64,000 bases of DNA from JBBRXJ01 sp038248505 (GCA_038248505.1 JBBRXJ010000001.1:1-64000), one strand, 5' to 3'. Positions 45,202 to 54,716 are shown, counted from the stretch's first letter. Translations and numbers: made by a program. The notes: a model not told the origin generated them from the letters alone.

Positions 45202-46491
45202 TTACAAACTCCAATATAAAAATTTATTTATTTTGCCTGTATATAGACCTTTAATATCAACAAATACAGCATTATTTGATGCAATCGAATTAAAATAGTT
45301 TTCATCTAGTTTCAGATATTCATCATGAGCAACAGCTACAATAATTGCATCATAAGGTCCATTGGGTTTTTCAGCAAGAACCACATCATACTCATGCTTC
45401 ATTTCAGATGCAGATGCATGGGGGTCAATAGTATCAACATGTACGCCAAATGAAATAAATTCTCTTATAATATCAACCACTTTTGAATTTCGGATATCAG
45501 AAACATTTTCCTTAAATGTAGTACCCATAACTAATACCTTGGATCGGGCAATATTTTTATCTTGTGAAATAATTTTTTTTACCGTTTGTTTAGCAATATA
45601 AGCTCCCATGGAATCATTAATAAAACGACCAGCACCAATAATTTGTGAATGATAGCCCAGCTCTTTTGCTTTATAAATTAAATAGTATGGATCAACACCA
45701 ATGCAATGGCCACCAACAAGGCCGGGGAAAAATTTCAGGAAATTCCATTTGGTACCTGCAGCTTTAAGCACTTCGTATGTATTAATACCCATACGATTAA
45801 AAATTATGGATAGCTCATTCATGAACGCTATATTGATATCACGTTGCGTATTTTCTATAATTTTTGCTGCTTCAGCAACTTTAATAGAGCTGGCTCTATA
45901 AATACCAGCTGTAATTATTGTTTCGTATACAGTAGCAATTACCTCTGCTGATTCAGAATCGCAACCAGATGATATTTTAGTGATTTTAGTTAAAGTGTGC
46001 TCCTTATCGCCTGGGTTAATACGTTCAGGTGAAAACCCAACTTTGAATTGGTTAATATATTTTAAGCCTGAAAGTTTTTCAAGTACAGGAACACAATCTT
46101 CTTCGGTACAACCAGGATATACAGTAGATTCATAGACAACATAATCGCCATTTTTCAATACACGGCCAACGGTTTCTGTTGCACTAAGTAAGGGTTTAAG
46201 GTCCGGAAGATTATGCTCATCAATAGGAGTAGGAACTGCAACTATAAAAAAGGTAACATCTTTTAAATCATCCGGATTGCAAGAAAATAAAATATCGCAA
46301 CCATTAAAGGCAGATGAATCGAGCTCTTTGCTTGGGTCAATGCTATTTCGCATTAAATCCACTCGAGCACTATTAATATCAAATCCTACAACTTTAATTT
46401 TTTTTGCAAATTCAAGAGCAATGGGGAGTCCAACATATCCCAAACCAATAACAGCTAATTTTGTTTGCTTAGTCTTTAATTTTTGAAGCAT
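45202..46491 (-). CDS. UDP-N-acetylhexosamine 6-dehydrogenase (WbpA/WbpO/TviB-like)
   Basis: Oxidises C6 of a UDP-N-acetylhexosamine to the uronic acid with two NAD. 429 residues: Rossmann motif GLGYVGLP at 17-24, ESTVYPGCTEED, and the catalytic cysteine C263 in GGHCIGVDPYYL. Whether the substrate is UDP-GlcNAc (WbpA) or UDP-GalNAc (WbpO/TviB) cannot be settled from sequence; the three upstream genes favour UDP-GlcNAc. It lies 2 bases after the oxidoreductase gene. Confidence 0.9.
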   Translation of the reverse strand: MLQKLKTKQTKLAVIGLGYVGLPIALEFAKKIKVVGFDINSARVDLMRNSIDPSKELDSSAFNGCDILFSCNPDDLKDVTFFIVAVPTPIDEHNLPDLKPLLSATETVGRVLKNGDYVVYESTVYPGCTEEDCVPVLEKLSGLKYINQFKVGFSPERINPGDKEHTLTKITKISSGCDSESAEVIATVYETIITAGIYRASSIKVAEAAKIIENTQRDINIAFMNELSIIFNRMGINTYEVLKAAGTKWNFLKFFPGLVGGHCIGVDPYYLIYKAKELGYHSQIIGAGRFINDSMGAYIAKQTVKKIISQDKNIARSKVLVMGTTFKENVSDIRNSKVVDIIREFISFGVHVDTIDPHASASEMKHEYDVVLAEKPNGPYDAIIVAVAHDEYLKLDENYFNSIASNNAVFVDIKGLYTGKINKFLYWSL

Positions 46492-46493
46492 AA

Positions 46494-47447
46494 TTAAATT
46501 TTTATTTGTTTTAAGTATGGATGATAATCTCCTTTTAAGCCAATAGGTTCTGAGTTGCGAATTGTATATACACTTTGAATTGCATTACGAGCTGCATCTA
46601 GTCCAAATCCTTTTCCATTAAGAATCTCTTCATAAATACGATTATGCAATTCAGTGAACCCATCACTAAATTCAATTTCATCTCCATCAATGTTAATAGA
46701 TCTAAAAGTTCGTTTCCCTTGTTTTTTAACATCCTCAGGAATATCATTATAATCAAGACTTAAAAGCCAACGCACTCGAGCACGCTCAAGAATAAGCATT
46801 CCGCCTGCCTTATCATTTTTTGAAATATGCACAATATTTTCTTTAACATCACCAAATATCCAAGTAAGCATATCAAAAAAATGTACTCCAATATTGGTTG
46901 CAATTCCGCCCGATTTTTCCTGATCGCCCTTCCATGAGCTGTGATACCAATGTCCACGACTAGTAATGTAAGAAAGATCGATTTCATACGTTTTATCTTT
47001 GGGACCATTTTGAACTTTATCTTTCAACGCACAGATCACAGGATGTAAACGCAGCTGTAAAATATTAAAAACTTTTCTTCCTGTTTCTTTCTCCATGGCT
47101 TGTAAAGCATCAATATTCCATGGGTTTAGAACGATAGGTTTTTCACATATTGCATCAGCACCGCTGCGCAATGCAAACCGGATATGAGAATCATGCAAAT
47201 AATTTGGAGAACAAATACTCACGTAATCAACTTTTGTCCCTTTACGTCTTAATTTATCAATATGTCGGTCAAAACGTTCAAATTCGGTAAAAAAATCGGC
47301 ATCAGGAAAATAACTATCCATAATGCCAACACTGTCAAATTTATCAAGTGCAGCAACCAAAGTATTACCTGTTGTTTTAATGGCATTTAAATGACGAACA
47401 GCAATGTACCCAGCTACACCAATGATTGCAAAATTTTTCTTTTCCAT
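46494..47447 (-). CDS. wbpB: UDP-GlcNAcA 3-dehydrogenase, Gfo/Idh/MocA family (WbpB/WlbA)
   Basis: Oxidises C3 of UDP-N-acetylglucosaminuronic acid, preparing it for amination. 317 residues from ATG at 47447; nine more in-frame codons upstream (from 47474) look non-conserved and overlap the preceding gene's tail region. Features: NFAIIGVAGYIAVRHLNAI dinucleotide site, CEKPIVLNPWNIDAL with the catalytic lysine, and GGIATNIGVHFFDML. The sequence pattern is that of WbpB/WlbA rather than general sugar oxidoreductases, supported by the wbpE and wbpD neighbours. Confidence 0.9.
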   Translation of the reverse strand: MEKKNFAIIGVAGYIAVRHLNAIKTTGNTLVAALDKFDSVGIMDSYFPDADFFTEFERFDRHIDKLRRKGTKVDYVSICSPNYLHDSHIRFALRSGADAICEKPIVLNPWNIDALQAMEKETGRKVFNILQLRLHPVICALKDKVQNGPKDKTYEIDLSYITSRGHWYHSSWKGDQEKSGGIATNIGVHFFDMLTWIFGDVKENIVHISKNDKAGGMLILERARVRWLLSLDYNDIPEDVKKQGKRTFRSINIDGDEIEFSDGFTELHNRIYEEILNGKGFGLDAARNAIQSVYTIRNSEPIGLKGDYHPYLKQIKI

Positions 47448-47479
47448 ATCTATCTGAGTATCAAATTTTGTCAAATTTA

Positions 47480-48055
47480 TTAATTAATTCTTTTTACCTG
47501 ATCATTTTCAAGTAAATATTTTTGTCCGCTTTCAGGGCAAATAGCCATATTTTGCTTAAAATTTAATTTATGACCAAATTCACTAATCCAACCTGTTTGC
47601 CTAGCTGGATTACCAACAACTAGTGCGAAAGCCTTAACTGCTTTGGTTACAACAGCACCAGCTCCAATGAATGAATACGCACCAATTTCGTGACCACAAA
47701 TTATTGTAGCATTTGCACCAATAGAGGCTCCTTTTCTTACAATGGTTTCTTTATACTGATCTTTTCGGTTTACTGCTGAGCGCGGATTAATAACGTTTGT
47801 AAACACCATTGATGGCCCGAGGAATACATCGTCCTCGCATTTTACACCTGTATAAATTGAAACGTTATTCTGAATTTTAATATTATCTCCCAACACTACA
47901 CCTGACGAAATCACCACATTTTGCCCTATGTTACAATTCTTACCAATGGTACATCCTGACATAATATGAGAAAAATGCCAAATCTTAGTTCCATCGCCAA
48001 TCGTACATCCATCATCAATTATAGCGCTAGTATGTGCTGAAAATTTTATACTCAT
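47480..48055 (-). CDS. wbpD: UDP-2-acetamido-3-amino-glucuronate N-acetyltransferase (WbpD/WlbB)
   Basis: Acetylates the 3-amino group to give the 2,3-diacetamido sugar. 191 residues of left-handed beta-helix (hexapeptide repeats such as IGDGTKI, IGKNCNIGQNVVI, LGDNIKIQNNVSI), with the C-terminal cap PESGQKYLLENDQ seen in the WlbB group. It functions as a trimer in known members. It follows the aminotransferase gene by 2 bases. Confidence 0.93.
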   Translation of the reverse strand: MSIKFSAHTSAIIDDGCTIGDGTKIWHFSHIMSGCTIGKNCNIGQNVVISSGVVLGDNIKIQNNVSIYTGVKCEDDVFLGPSMVFTNVINPRSAVNRKDQYKETIVRKGASIGANATIICGHEIGAYSFIGAGAVVTKAVKAFALVVGNPARQTGWISEFGHKLNFKQNMAICPESGQKYLLENDQVKRIN

Positions 48056-48057
48056 AA

Positions 48058-49179
48058 TTAAAAAAAGGTTTTTATTGTTGATGTTATATATTGTAATTGC
48101 TCAGCATCCATTTCAGTATGCATGGGTAGAGATATAACATGTTTGCAGAGATACTCTGTAACTGGAAAGCTATTCTGACGTTGAGAAAAATGACTAAAGG
48201 CCTTCTGATGATGAAATGCAACAGGATAGTAAACCATTGCAGGAATTCCTTTTGAATGTAAATACTCTTTTAATTCATTACGATCCTTAACAATTAGGGT
48301 ATATTGATGAAAAATGTGTGTAGAAAAATCAGCTGAACGCGTAGGAATTTGTAGACCTGAAATAGCACCCAGTTCCTTATCATAATACATGGCCACTTTT
48401 TGACGTGATGCATTATAATCATTCAAATGCTTTAATTTTATGTTTAAAATAGCTGCGTGCAAGGTGTCGAGACGAGAATTTACCCCTATGGTTTCATGGT
48501 AGTATTTTACTTTTGAACCATGATTGGTAATCATTCGCATTGATTCAGCTAGTTGATCATTATTCGTAAAAATAGCTCCACCATCACCATAAGTACCCAA
48601 GTTTTTAGATGGAAAAAAAGAGGTGCAACCTATATGCCCCATGGTGCCAGCCATTGATTTTCTTCCGTTCTTAAATGTATACTCAGCACCTAAGGCTTGA
48701 GCATTATCTTCAACAACAAAAATATCTTTTTCTGCTGCAATACTTATAATGCGCTCCATTTCAGATGACTGACCAAATAGGTGAACCGGTATAATGGCTT
48801 TTGTTCGTGGAGTAATTGCTTTTTCAATTTCAGAAGGATCTATGTTGAAGGTGTTAGGATTTACATCTACTAGTACCGGAACAAGACCTAAAAGTGCAAT
48901 TACCTCAATAGTTGCTATAAATGTGAAATTTGGAGTTATAACCTCATCACCGGGTTTTAAACCAAGAGCCATTAGCGCAATTTGCAGTGCATCAGTACCA
49001 TTAGCGCATGGAATTACATGTTTAACGTTTAAAAAAGCTGCCAGTTCTTGAGCAAAACTTTTTACTTGTGGTCCATTAATGAAAGCGGTGCTTTCAATTA
49101 CATCAAGGATGGCCTGATTAATCTCTGGTTTTATATTTTCATACTGACCTTTAAGGTCAACCATTTGTATTTCTTTCAT
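48058..49179 (-). CDS. wbpE: UDP-2-acetamido-3-oxo-glucuronate aminotransferase (WbpE/WlbC)
   Basis: PLP enzyme of the DegT/DnrJ/EryC1 family that transfers an amino group from glutamate to the 3-keto sugar. 373 residues from ATG at 49179, beginning MKEIQMVDLKGQYENIK; an upstream TTG (49197) is the only way to extend it. The PLP lysine is in FFPSKNLGTYGDGGAI; VEDNAQALGAEY carries the cofactor-binding aspartate. First gene of the six-gene operon. Confidence 0.93.
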   Translation of the reverse strand: MKEIQMVDLKGQYENIKPEINQAILDVIESTAFINGPQVKSFAQELAAFLNVKHVIPCANGTDALQIALMALGLKPGDEVITPNFTFIATIEVIALLGLVPVLVDVNPNTFNIDPSEIEKAITPRTKAIIPVHLFGQSSEMERIISIAAEKDIFVVEDNAQALGAEYTFKNGRKSMAGTMGHIGCTSFFPSKNLGTYGDGGAIFTNNDQLAESMRMITNHGSKVKYYHETIGVNSRLDTLHAAILNIKLKHLNDYNASRQKVAMYYDKELGAISGLQIPTRSADFSTHIFHQYTLIVKDRNELKEYLHSKGIPAMVYYPVAFHHQKAFSHFSQRQNSFPVTEYLCKHVISLPMHTEMDAEQLQYITSTIKTFF

Positions 49180-49330
49180 TCTAATTTCATTTTTCAATTA
49201 GTATGCACTACAAAAAAAACAATGCTAATGGATAGATAGCAAAATCAGCAAATTTAATGCGAATATAGTAAAAAAGCAGTATCAAATATAGAGTTTGCTA
49301 ATGATTATGACACATAAAACGGAATTTTAT

Positions 49331-49338
49331 TACATTTG
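49331..49338 (+). promoter_or_regulatory. -7 promoter box of HU/SPOR gene
   Basis: TACATTTG followed by C matches the -7 consensus. Transcription would start near 49345, before the ATG at 49354 but after the TTG at 49336, which supports the ATG as start. Confidence 0.45.
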
Positions 49339-49353
49339 CATCAAACCAAGCAA

Positions 49354-50262
49354 ATGAATGTTGAGATATCAATAAAGAGCCTACTGCTGCATAATAAATT
49401 TGTTATTATTCCGAGTATTGGTGGATTTAAGGCAGATTATCAAGCTGCTAAAATGGATATAGAAAAAAAGATTTTGCTACCACCGACCTACGAAATAAGC
49501 TTTAATAGTAAAACACGCAGTGATGATCAGCAATTACTTTCTGATTTTATTATTAAGGAAAAGCATATAACCAAAGAGGATGCGGATAAAAATATTCAGG
49601 ATTTTGTTTCAAGTATTGAAACAAAAATAAATTCAGGAGAGTCTTTTATCATAGAGGGTATAGGTAAATTAAAGAAATCAGTAAGTAATGAGATTGACTA
49701 TGTAGCAATTGAAGGTGCTAATGTTTTTGATACCTATGCAGGATTTGTGGCAATTGATTTACCACAAAAGCCAATTTCAACAAGCATTTTAAAAGAAGCA
49801 ACTAAATCGGAACCTAAAATAGAAGCTCCCATAATAAAGCCCATTATTGCGAAGAAAAAGAAAAAAGCATTTTCTTTTTTTTGGATTTTACTAGCTTTAT
49901 TTTTTGTGATAGGAGGTATTTTATTCTTTTCACTTCATAAAAATGAAACAGAGATTGTATTAGCTCCAGTTGTAATAGAAGAAGAATTAATTGTTGAAGA
50001 TAGTGACAGTATATTTGATGGCGTATCAGATACAAGCTATTACATTGTAGCAGGGAGTTTTCAAAAGCGACAGAATGCTGATATGATGCTTGCTGATCTC
50101 GAAACACAAGGATATCAAGTATCGATTATTGGAGGTGAAAATGACTTTTTCAGAGTTATAATATATAGCTCATCTCAAAGAGAAGATGCTCTTGGCGAGT
50201 TAGAAAAAGCAAGAAATAATGGAATGTTAAGAGCTTGGATTTTTAAAGAATTTAAACAATAA
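49354..50262 (+). CDS. HU-like (CCDC81 type) and SPOR domain membrane protein
   Basis: 302 residues from ATG at 49354. Two N-terminal HU-like subdomains of the prokaryotic CCDC81 type (about 1-130, start ISIKSLLLHNKFVIIPSIGGF) lie in the cytoplasm. After a basic stretch (IAKKKKKAFSFFW) comes one membrane helix (about 168-190), then a periplasmic linker and a C-terminal SPOR domain (about 226-302, SYYIVAGSFQKRQNADMML), which binds denuded glycan in peptidoglycan. It may connect the nucleoid or a cytoplasmic partner with the division-site wall; inferred from domains. Confidence 0.88.
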   Translation: MNVEISIKSLLLHNKFVIIPSIGGFKADYQAAKMDIEKKILLPPTYEISFNSKTRSDDQQLLSDFIIKEKHITKEDADKNIQDFVSSIETKINSGESFIIEGIGKLKKSVSNEIDYVAIEGANVFDTYAGFVAIDLPQKPISTSILKEATKSEPKIEAPIIKPIIAKKKKKAFSFFWILLALFFVIGGILFFSLHKNETEIVLAPVVIEEELIVEDSDSIFDGVSDTSYYIVAGSFQKRQNADMMLADLETQGYQVSIIGGENDFFRVIIYSSSQREDALGELEKARNNGMLRAWIFKEFKQ

Positions 50263-50267
50263 TTTTT

Positions 50268-52298
50268 TTACAATCCTTTTTTCAACCAGTCTAGATATTT
50301 TTCAATGTCGGTTTCCATTCCTATTGGAGGCACTTTAACACTACCATCAGAATTCAGTATAACGTACAATGGTTGTGTGTTTGAATTAAAACGAGTAATT
50401 TGAATATCGGCATTTTTCTTACCCATTGTGTTCTTTACTTTTCCGTCGTAGCTTGAAGTTATCCAATCTTTCTCTTTCAAATAAGTACGGTCGTCAACAT
50501 AAAGAGCTACTATTAAAAAATTTTCTGAGAGTAACTTTTTAACCGCAGGATCAGACCATACTTTGTTTTCCATCTCTTTGCAATTGGTACATGCATGTCC
50601 TTTAAAAGAAAGGAGTACGGGTTTGTTTTGTTTTGTAGCACAATCTAAACCCTCATTTAAATCAAAATACCCTTGCAAATTATGAGGCAGATGGAGGATG
50701 TCTGAATACAAAGGTTGAGAGCAAAGTTGTGAATCTTCAACAATAGATTTAGGTGTGTTAACTTCGGCAATTTCTTCAGGCGGCAAAAATGACGAGATTG
50801 CCTTTAGAGGATCTCCAAATAAACCTTTTGAAAGATATGCGACAAAAGCAAATACAGCAATAGCAAGTAATAGACGCGGGATGCTCAGGTTTTGAATTGG
50901 CGTATCATGATGTAACGTAATTTTGCCTAAAAGGTATAAGCCAAGCAATGCAAATAGTGAAATCCAAATAGACAAATATGCTGTTCTATTAATTATTTCA
51001 AGATGGTAAGACTGGCTCATATTAGATAAGAATTTTAAGCTAAAAGCCAACATTACAAAGGCAAGTACCACTTTAACGGCGTTCATCCACCCGCCAGATT
51101 TAGGAAGGTTTTTTAATGCCGCAGGAAAAATGGCCAAGAGTGTGAAGGGTAAAGCGAAAGCGAGCGAAAAACCAAACATACCCACAATAGGTTTTACTGA
51201 CAAACCGTTTGCCGCTTCAATAAGAATGCTACCTACAATTGGTCCGGTGCATGAAAATGAAACAATAACTAAAGTAAGAGCCATAAAAAAACTACCAGCA
51301 AAACCGCCTTTATCAACTAATTTATCGGTTTTGTCGCCAAGATTACCTGGTAAAACAATTTCAAATAAACCTAAAAACGAAAGAGCAAATGCAATAAATA
51401 AAATAAAGAAGATGCTGTTGGGTAGCCAATGTGTACTGAGGGCATTTCCAAAGCCTGCCCCTAAATTACTAACTGAGATAAGAATTCCGATAAGAGAATA
51501 AATAAGTACTATTGAGAGACCAAAAATCAATGCATTCATTATCGCTTTGCTGCGTGAACCAGAACCACGTATGAAAAAAGAAACTGTCATTGGTAACATC
51601 GGAAATACACATGGTGTAAGCAATCCAAGGATACCCCCTAAAAAAGAGATAATGAAAAATTTCCACAATCCATTACTTGTTTTACTTGTAGCTTGTTCCG
51701 TTTTAATATTAGAGCCATGAGATAAAATATCGCCATTTGTAGTATTTGAAATAGGAATTGATGAGGTATCAATTCTAGCAAAAACTGTCTTTTTAGAAGT
51801 ATCGCTAATCGATATAATGGAGCTTGATTTTGAGATTTTATCTGCATCTAAAGAAAATGAAAAATCGACCTCAAATGGAGGTGTACAAGTACGATCATTA
51901 CAACAAATATATTCTAAGTACCCTTTAATATTAACTGTAGATTGCGATAGCAAAATGACTCTTCTGGAAAGAATAATTTTATTGCTGAACATAGGAATAT
52001 TCATCATAAAATTCTCATCGTATTTTACAACAGCTTTAGTGATTTCAATGATTTCACCCTCTGTTTTAAAATCTTTTAATTCGGTAAAATTAATTGTAGT
52101 AGGCAATGGCCCATCAGCTGGCACTTTGGTGCCGTAAAGATGCCAAGATTCTTTAATCGTTCCTGTAAACGTTAAATCATAGGTATTTTCTGTAATTTTC
52201 TTGGATGAAAATGCCCAATTAACAGGATTAACAACTTGTGCATTTAAATATACGGATGAAATTAGAAGGAGAGTGCTAATTACTTTTCTTATTGTCAT
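50268..52298 (-). CDS. dsbD: thiol:disulfide interchange protein DsbD
   Basis: Carries reducing power from cytosolic thioredoxin across the inner membrane to the periplasm. 676 residues: signal peptide (ending YLNAQ), N-terminal DsbD-alpha-like domain with YICCNDRTCTPP, a central eight-helix membrane domain with the two redox cysteines in LTPCVFPMLP and SFSCTGPIVG, and a C-terminal thioredoxin-like domain with a CTNC active site (HACTNCKEMENKVW). All redox cysteines needed are present. Convergent with the SPOR gene, 5 bases apart. Confidence 0.95.
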   Translation of the reverse strand: MTIRKVISTLLLISSVYLNAQVVNPVNWAFSSKKITENTYDLTFTGTIKESWHLYGTKVPADGPLPTTINFTELKDFKTEGEIIEITKAVVKYDENFMMNIPMFSNKIILSRRVILLSQSTVNIKGYLEYICCNDRTCTPPFEVDFSFSLDADKISKSSSIISISDTSKKTVFARIDTSSIPISNTTNGDILSHGSNIKTEQATSKTSNGLWKFFIISFLGGILGLLTPCVFPMLPMTVSFFIRGSGSRSKAIMNALIFGLSIVLIYSLIGILISVSNLGAGFGNALSTHWLPNSIFFILFIAFALSFLGLFEIVLPGNLGDKTDKLVDKGGFAGSFFMALTLVIVSFSCTGPIVGSILIEAANGLSVKPIVGMFGFSLAFALPFTLLAIFPAALKNLPKSGGWMNAVKVVLAFVMLAFSLKFLSNMSQSYHLEIINRTAYLSIWISLFALLGLYLLGKITLHHDTPIQNLSIPRLLLAIAVFAFVAYLSKGLFGDPLKAISSFLPPEEIAEVNTPKSIVEDSQLCSQPLYSDILHLPHNLQGYFDLNEGLDCATKQNKPVLLSFKGHACTNCKEMENKVWSDPAVKKLLSENFLIVALYVDDRTYLKEKDWITSSYDGKVKNTMGKKNADIQITRFNSNTQPLYVILNSDGSVKVPPIGMETDIEKYLDWLKKGL

Positions 52299-52557
52299 AA
52301 TATCTTTTTTTTAGAAAATGATTCCTAATAATGATTCACAAATAATGAATTTACAAAATCATTGTGCATTATTTGTTGCGTATTGGCTGAATTTCCAATG
52401 ACAATTGTACCCAAACAAACAACTATACATGCTATTCTAGGGTTTTACACGCAGTTATTTAATTTTAGCCTCTATATCAGAACTAATGCATAATTTTAAA
52501 AAACGCACATTGTGAGTGTTTATTACAAATATATTATGAAAAAGCGAATGAAATGAA

Positions 52558-54105
52558 TCACGTTTGTATAACATCTCCATTTTTATCAATAAAACGATAT
52601 TCGAAAAGACCATATGCACTAACACCTTCCACTTCGAGTTTAGAACCATACTTCCAATTCCACTTTCTGCGTAAAGACCAAATACCATGAATGATGAAAG
52701 CGGCTACGTATGGATGTACTTGTAGTGTTATTTTTTTAAGTCTTGATGCTTTCATAACAGCCACTAAACGACTCTCAAGTTCATCGGTAAAAACAATACT
52801 TGGGGTAATATCGCCGGAACCTTTACATGTAGGGCACTTTTCAATATTTTCGATATTTGTTTCAGGCCTCACTCTTTGACGCGTAATTTGCATTAATCCA
52901 AATTTGCTGAGAGGTAATATGGAGTGTTTGGCTCTATCACTAAGCATTATCTCCTTCATTTTTTCAAATAAAAGCTGCTTATTTTCTGTCATTTGCATAT
53001 CAATAAAGTCAATTACAATAATACCACCCATATCGCGCAATCTTAGTTGACGCGCAATTTCAGCAGCAGCAGCCAAATTTGTTTCGAGGGCATTTTTCTC
53101 TTGATCTTTTCCAGCTTCGGCACGATTTCCACTATTTACATCAATAACATGCAGCGCTTCAGTGTGTTCTACGATAAGATAGGCGCCGCTGCGAAAGGGA
53201 ACTATTCGTCCAAACAAAGATTTTATTTGTTTGTCAACTCCATGATGCTCAAAAACAGAAGTTTTACCAGAATAATGCTTTAGGATTTTTTTACGATCGG
53301 GCGCAATATCATTAAGGTAACCTTTTACTTCATTATAAAGATTCTCATCATCAATGATGATAGAATTAAATTCAAGATTTAAAATATCTCTCACCAAGGC
53401 CGAGGTACGAGAAAGTTCACTAAGTACAAGAGAAGGAGCTTTATGGTTTTTTAAAGTGTTAACGGTATACTCCCAGCGTTTAACAAGTTGACGTAATTCC
53501 TGATCGAGCACTATTACCTTCTTATCTTGCGCCGCTGTACGAACAATAACCCCATAATTATTGGGTTTAATATTTTTAATTAGCTGCTTAAGACGATTTC
53601 GCTCCTCATACGATTCAATTCGCTGTGAAATAGAAACCCTGTCAGAAAAAGGTATTAGCACAAGATTACGACCTGGAATAGAAATTTCAGAGCTTAGTCT
53701 TGGTCCTTTAGTTGATATAGGTTCCTTGGTGATTTGAACCAAGACATTTTGTCCTTCTTTAAGAACGGTTGTTATTTTGCCCTTCTTATCAATATCTGGT
53801 TTACCCTTGAAGATTTGAAATTCAGGGGTTTTTCCTTTCTTGAAGATATAATCGACGAGCATGTTAAGCGAAGCAAATTGGGGTCCTAAATCAAGATAAT
53901 GCAGAAATGCATCTTTCTCATATCCAACATTAATAAAACCAGCGTTCAAACCGGCCATGATTTTTCGGACCTTTCCGAGGTATATATCACCTACAGAGAA
54001 CTGTAAGTCTTTTTTCTCTTTTGTGAGCTCAACAAGGTTTTTATCTTCAAGTAAGGCAATTGCAATTTCCGATGGGGAAACATGTATAATTAGATCCTTA
54101 CTCAC
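52558..54105 (-). CDS. rng: ribonuclease E/G family protein (RNase G)
   Basis: Endoribonuclease acting in rRNA maturation and mRNA turnover. 515 residues, the short RNase G form: N-terminal S1 RNA-binding part (about 37-125, VGDIYLGKVRKIMAGLNAGFINVG), the catalytic DNase I-like region with acidic residues in IDVNSGN and GGIIVIDFIDM, and the zinc-link CPTCKGSG. There is no degradosome-type C-terminal tail. Downstream of HU and the tiny COX24-like gene on the same strand but separated from them by a strong hairpin. Confidence 0.95.
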   Translation of the reverse strand: MSKDLIIHVSPSEIAIALLEDKNLVELTKEKKDLQFSVGDIYLGKVRKIMAGLNAGFINVGYEKDAFLHYLDLGPQFASLNMLVDYIFKKGKTPEFQIFKGKPDIDKKGKITTVLKEGQNVLVQITKEPISTKGPRLSSEISIPGRNLVLIPFSDRVSISQRIESYEERNRLKQLIKNIKPNNYGVIVRTAAQDKKVIVLDQELRQLVKRWEYTVNTLKNHKAPSLVLSELSRTSALVRDILNLEFNSIIIDDENLYNEVKGYLNDIAPDRKKILKHYSGKTSVFEHHGVDKQIKSLFGRIVPFRSGAYLIVEHTEALHVIDVNSGNRAEAGKDQEKNALETNLAAAAEIARQLRLRDMGGIIVIDFIDMQMTENKQLLFEKMKEIMLSDRAKHSILPLSKFGLMQITRQRVRPETNIENIEKCPTCKGSGDITPSIVFTDELESRLVAVMKASRLKKITLQVHPYVAAFIIHGIWSLRRKWNWKYGSKLEVEGVSAYGLFEYRFIDKNGDVIQT

Positions 54106-54151
54106 TATCCTATTGATTTTTAAGCACTAATGCTTATTAAAACATAACACA

Positions 54152-54202
54152 TTAAAAGACAATAAACCTAAAGCGCAAAGCTTTAGGTTTATTGTCTTTT
54201 AA
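54152..54202 (-). terminator. 23-bp hairpin between COX24-like gene and rng
   Basis: A perfect 23-bp inverted repeat (54152-54174 and 54180-54202) with a 5-base loop, 16 bases after the stop of the small ribosomal-like gene on the minus strand. The stem ends in T-rich sequence. It should end the HU/COX24-like transcript before rng, or allow only partial read-through. Confidence 0.85.
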
Positions 54203-54218
54203 AAAAATCCGAAATTAA

Positions 54219-54314
54219 CTAACGAATCTTCTTTTTGTGCCTATTCTTCCTCAAACGTTTTTTACGTTTGTGGGTAGCCATCTTATGTCTCTTTCTTTTC
54301 TTTCCGCAAGGCAT
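54219..54314 (-). CDS. AURKAIP1/COX24-domain small basic protein, probable ribosomal protein
   Basis: A 31-residue reading frame starting MPCGKKRKRHKMATHKRKKR and ending KKKIR. More than half of the residues are Lys, Arg or His. The KRKRHKMATHKRKKRLRKNRH pattern (quoted in part) is the one found in the COX24/AURKAIP1 domain, shared with mitochondrial mS38 and mycobacterial bS22, so it is probably a small-subunit ribosomal protein. It lies 18 bases after HU on the same strand. Bacteroidota annotations often miss it because of its length. Confidence 0.8.
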   Translation of the reverse strand: MPCGKKRKRHKMATHKRKKRLRKNRHKKKIR

Positions 54315-54332
54315 ATTACCAATTTTTAAAGA

Positions 54333-54620
54333 TTATTTTTTAACGTTACCTTTTACACTATTTATAAACACCTTAGCCGGCTTGAAAGAAGGAATATGAT
54401 GTTCTGGTATTATAATCGTTGTGTTTCTTGAGATATTTCTAGCGGTTTTCTTGGCTCTTTTCTTAACGATAAAGCTACCAAAGCCTCTTAAATACACATT
54501 TTTGTTTTTTTCGAGTGATTCTTTCACTGATTCCATGAAAGCTTCAACTGATTTCTGTACAGCTGCCTTCTCGATACCCGTTTTTTTGGAGATCTCGTTT
54601 ACGATGTCTGCTTTAGTCAT
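54333..54620 (-). CDS. HU family DNA-binding protein
   Basis: Nucleoid protein that bends DNA without strong sequence preference. 95 residues: start MTKADIVNEISKKTGIEKAA, the conserved core VYLRGFGSFIVKKRAKKTARN, and the beta-arm region ending in IPEHHIPSFKPAKVF. A -7 box (54688-54695, minus) precedes it. The HU versus IHF distinction cannot be made with confidence; it is closest in pattern to HU. Confidence 0.95.
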   Translation of the reverse strand: MTKADIVNEISKKTGIEKAAVQKSVEAFMESVKESLEKNKNVYLRGFGSFIVKKRAKKTARNISRNTTIIIPEHHIPSFKPAKVFINSVKGNVKK

Positions 54621-54687
54621 GTTAAAATTATATTAAAATGTTAAGGAATTATTTAATTACAAGTAAGTTACTAATAATATTGGAGTG

Positions 54688-54695
54688 CAAATATA
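54688..54695 (-). promoter_or_regulatory. -7 promoter box of HU gene
   Basis: On the minus strand TATATTTG followed by C, an exact match to the Bacteroidota -7 consensus, 67 bases before the HU start codon. It is back to back with the mutY box on the other strand. Confidence 0.45.
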
Positions 54696-54716
54696 TATTA
54701 TTTTTTTATTGCTCGA

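Noticed and set aside
49336..49353. TTG start upstream of the HU/SPOR protein
   Set aside because: It lies within the -7 box of the predicted promoter, so it would be upstream of the transcript; the ATG at 49354 starts the conserved domain.
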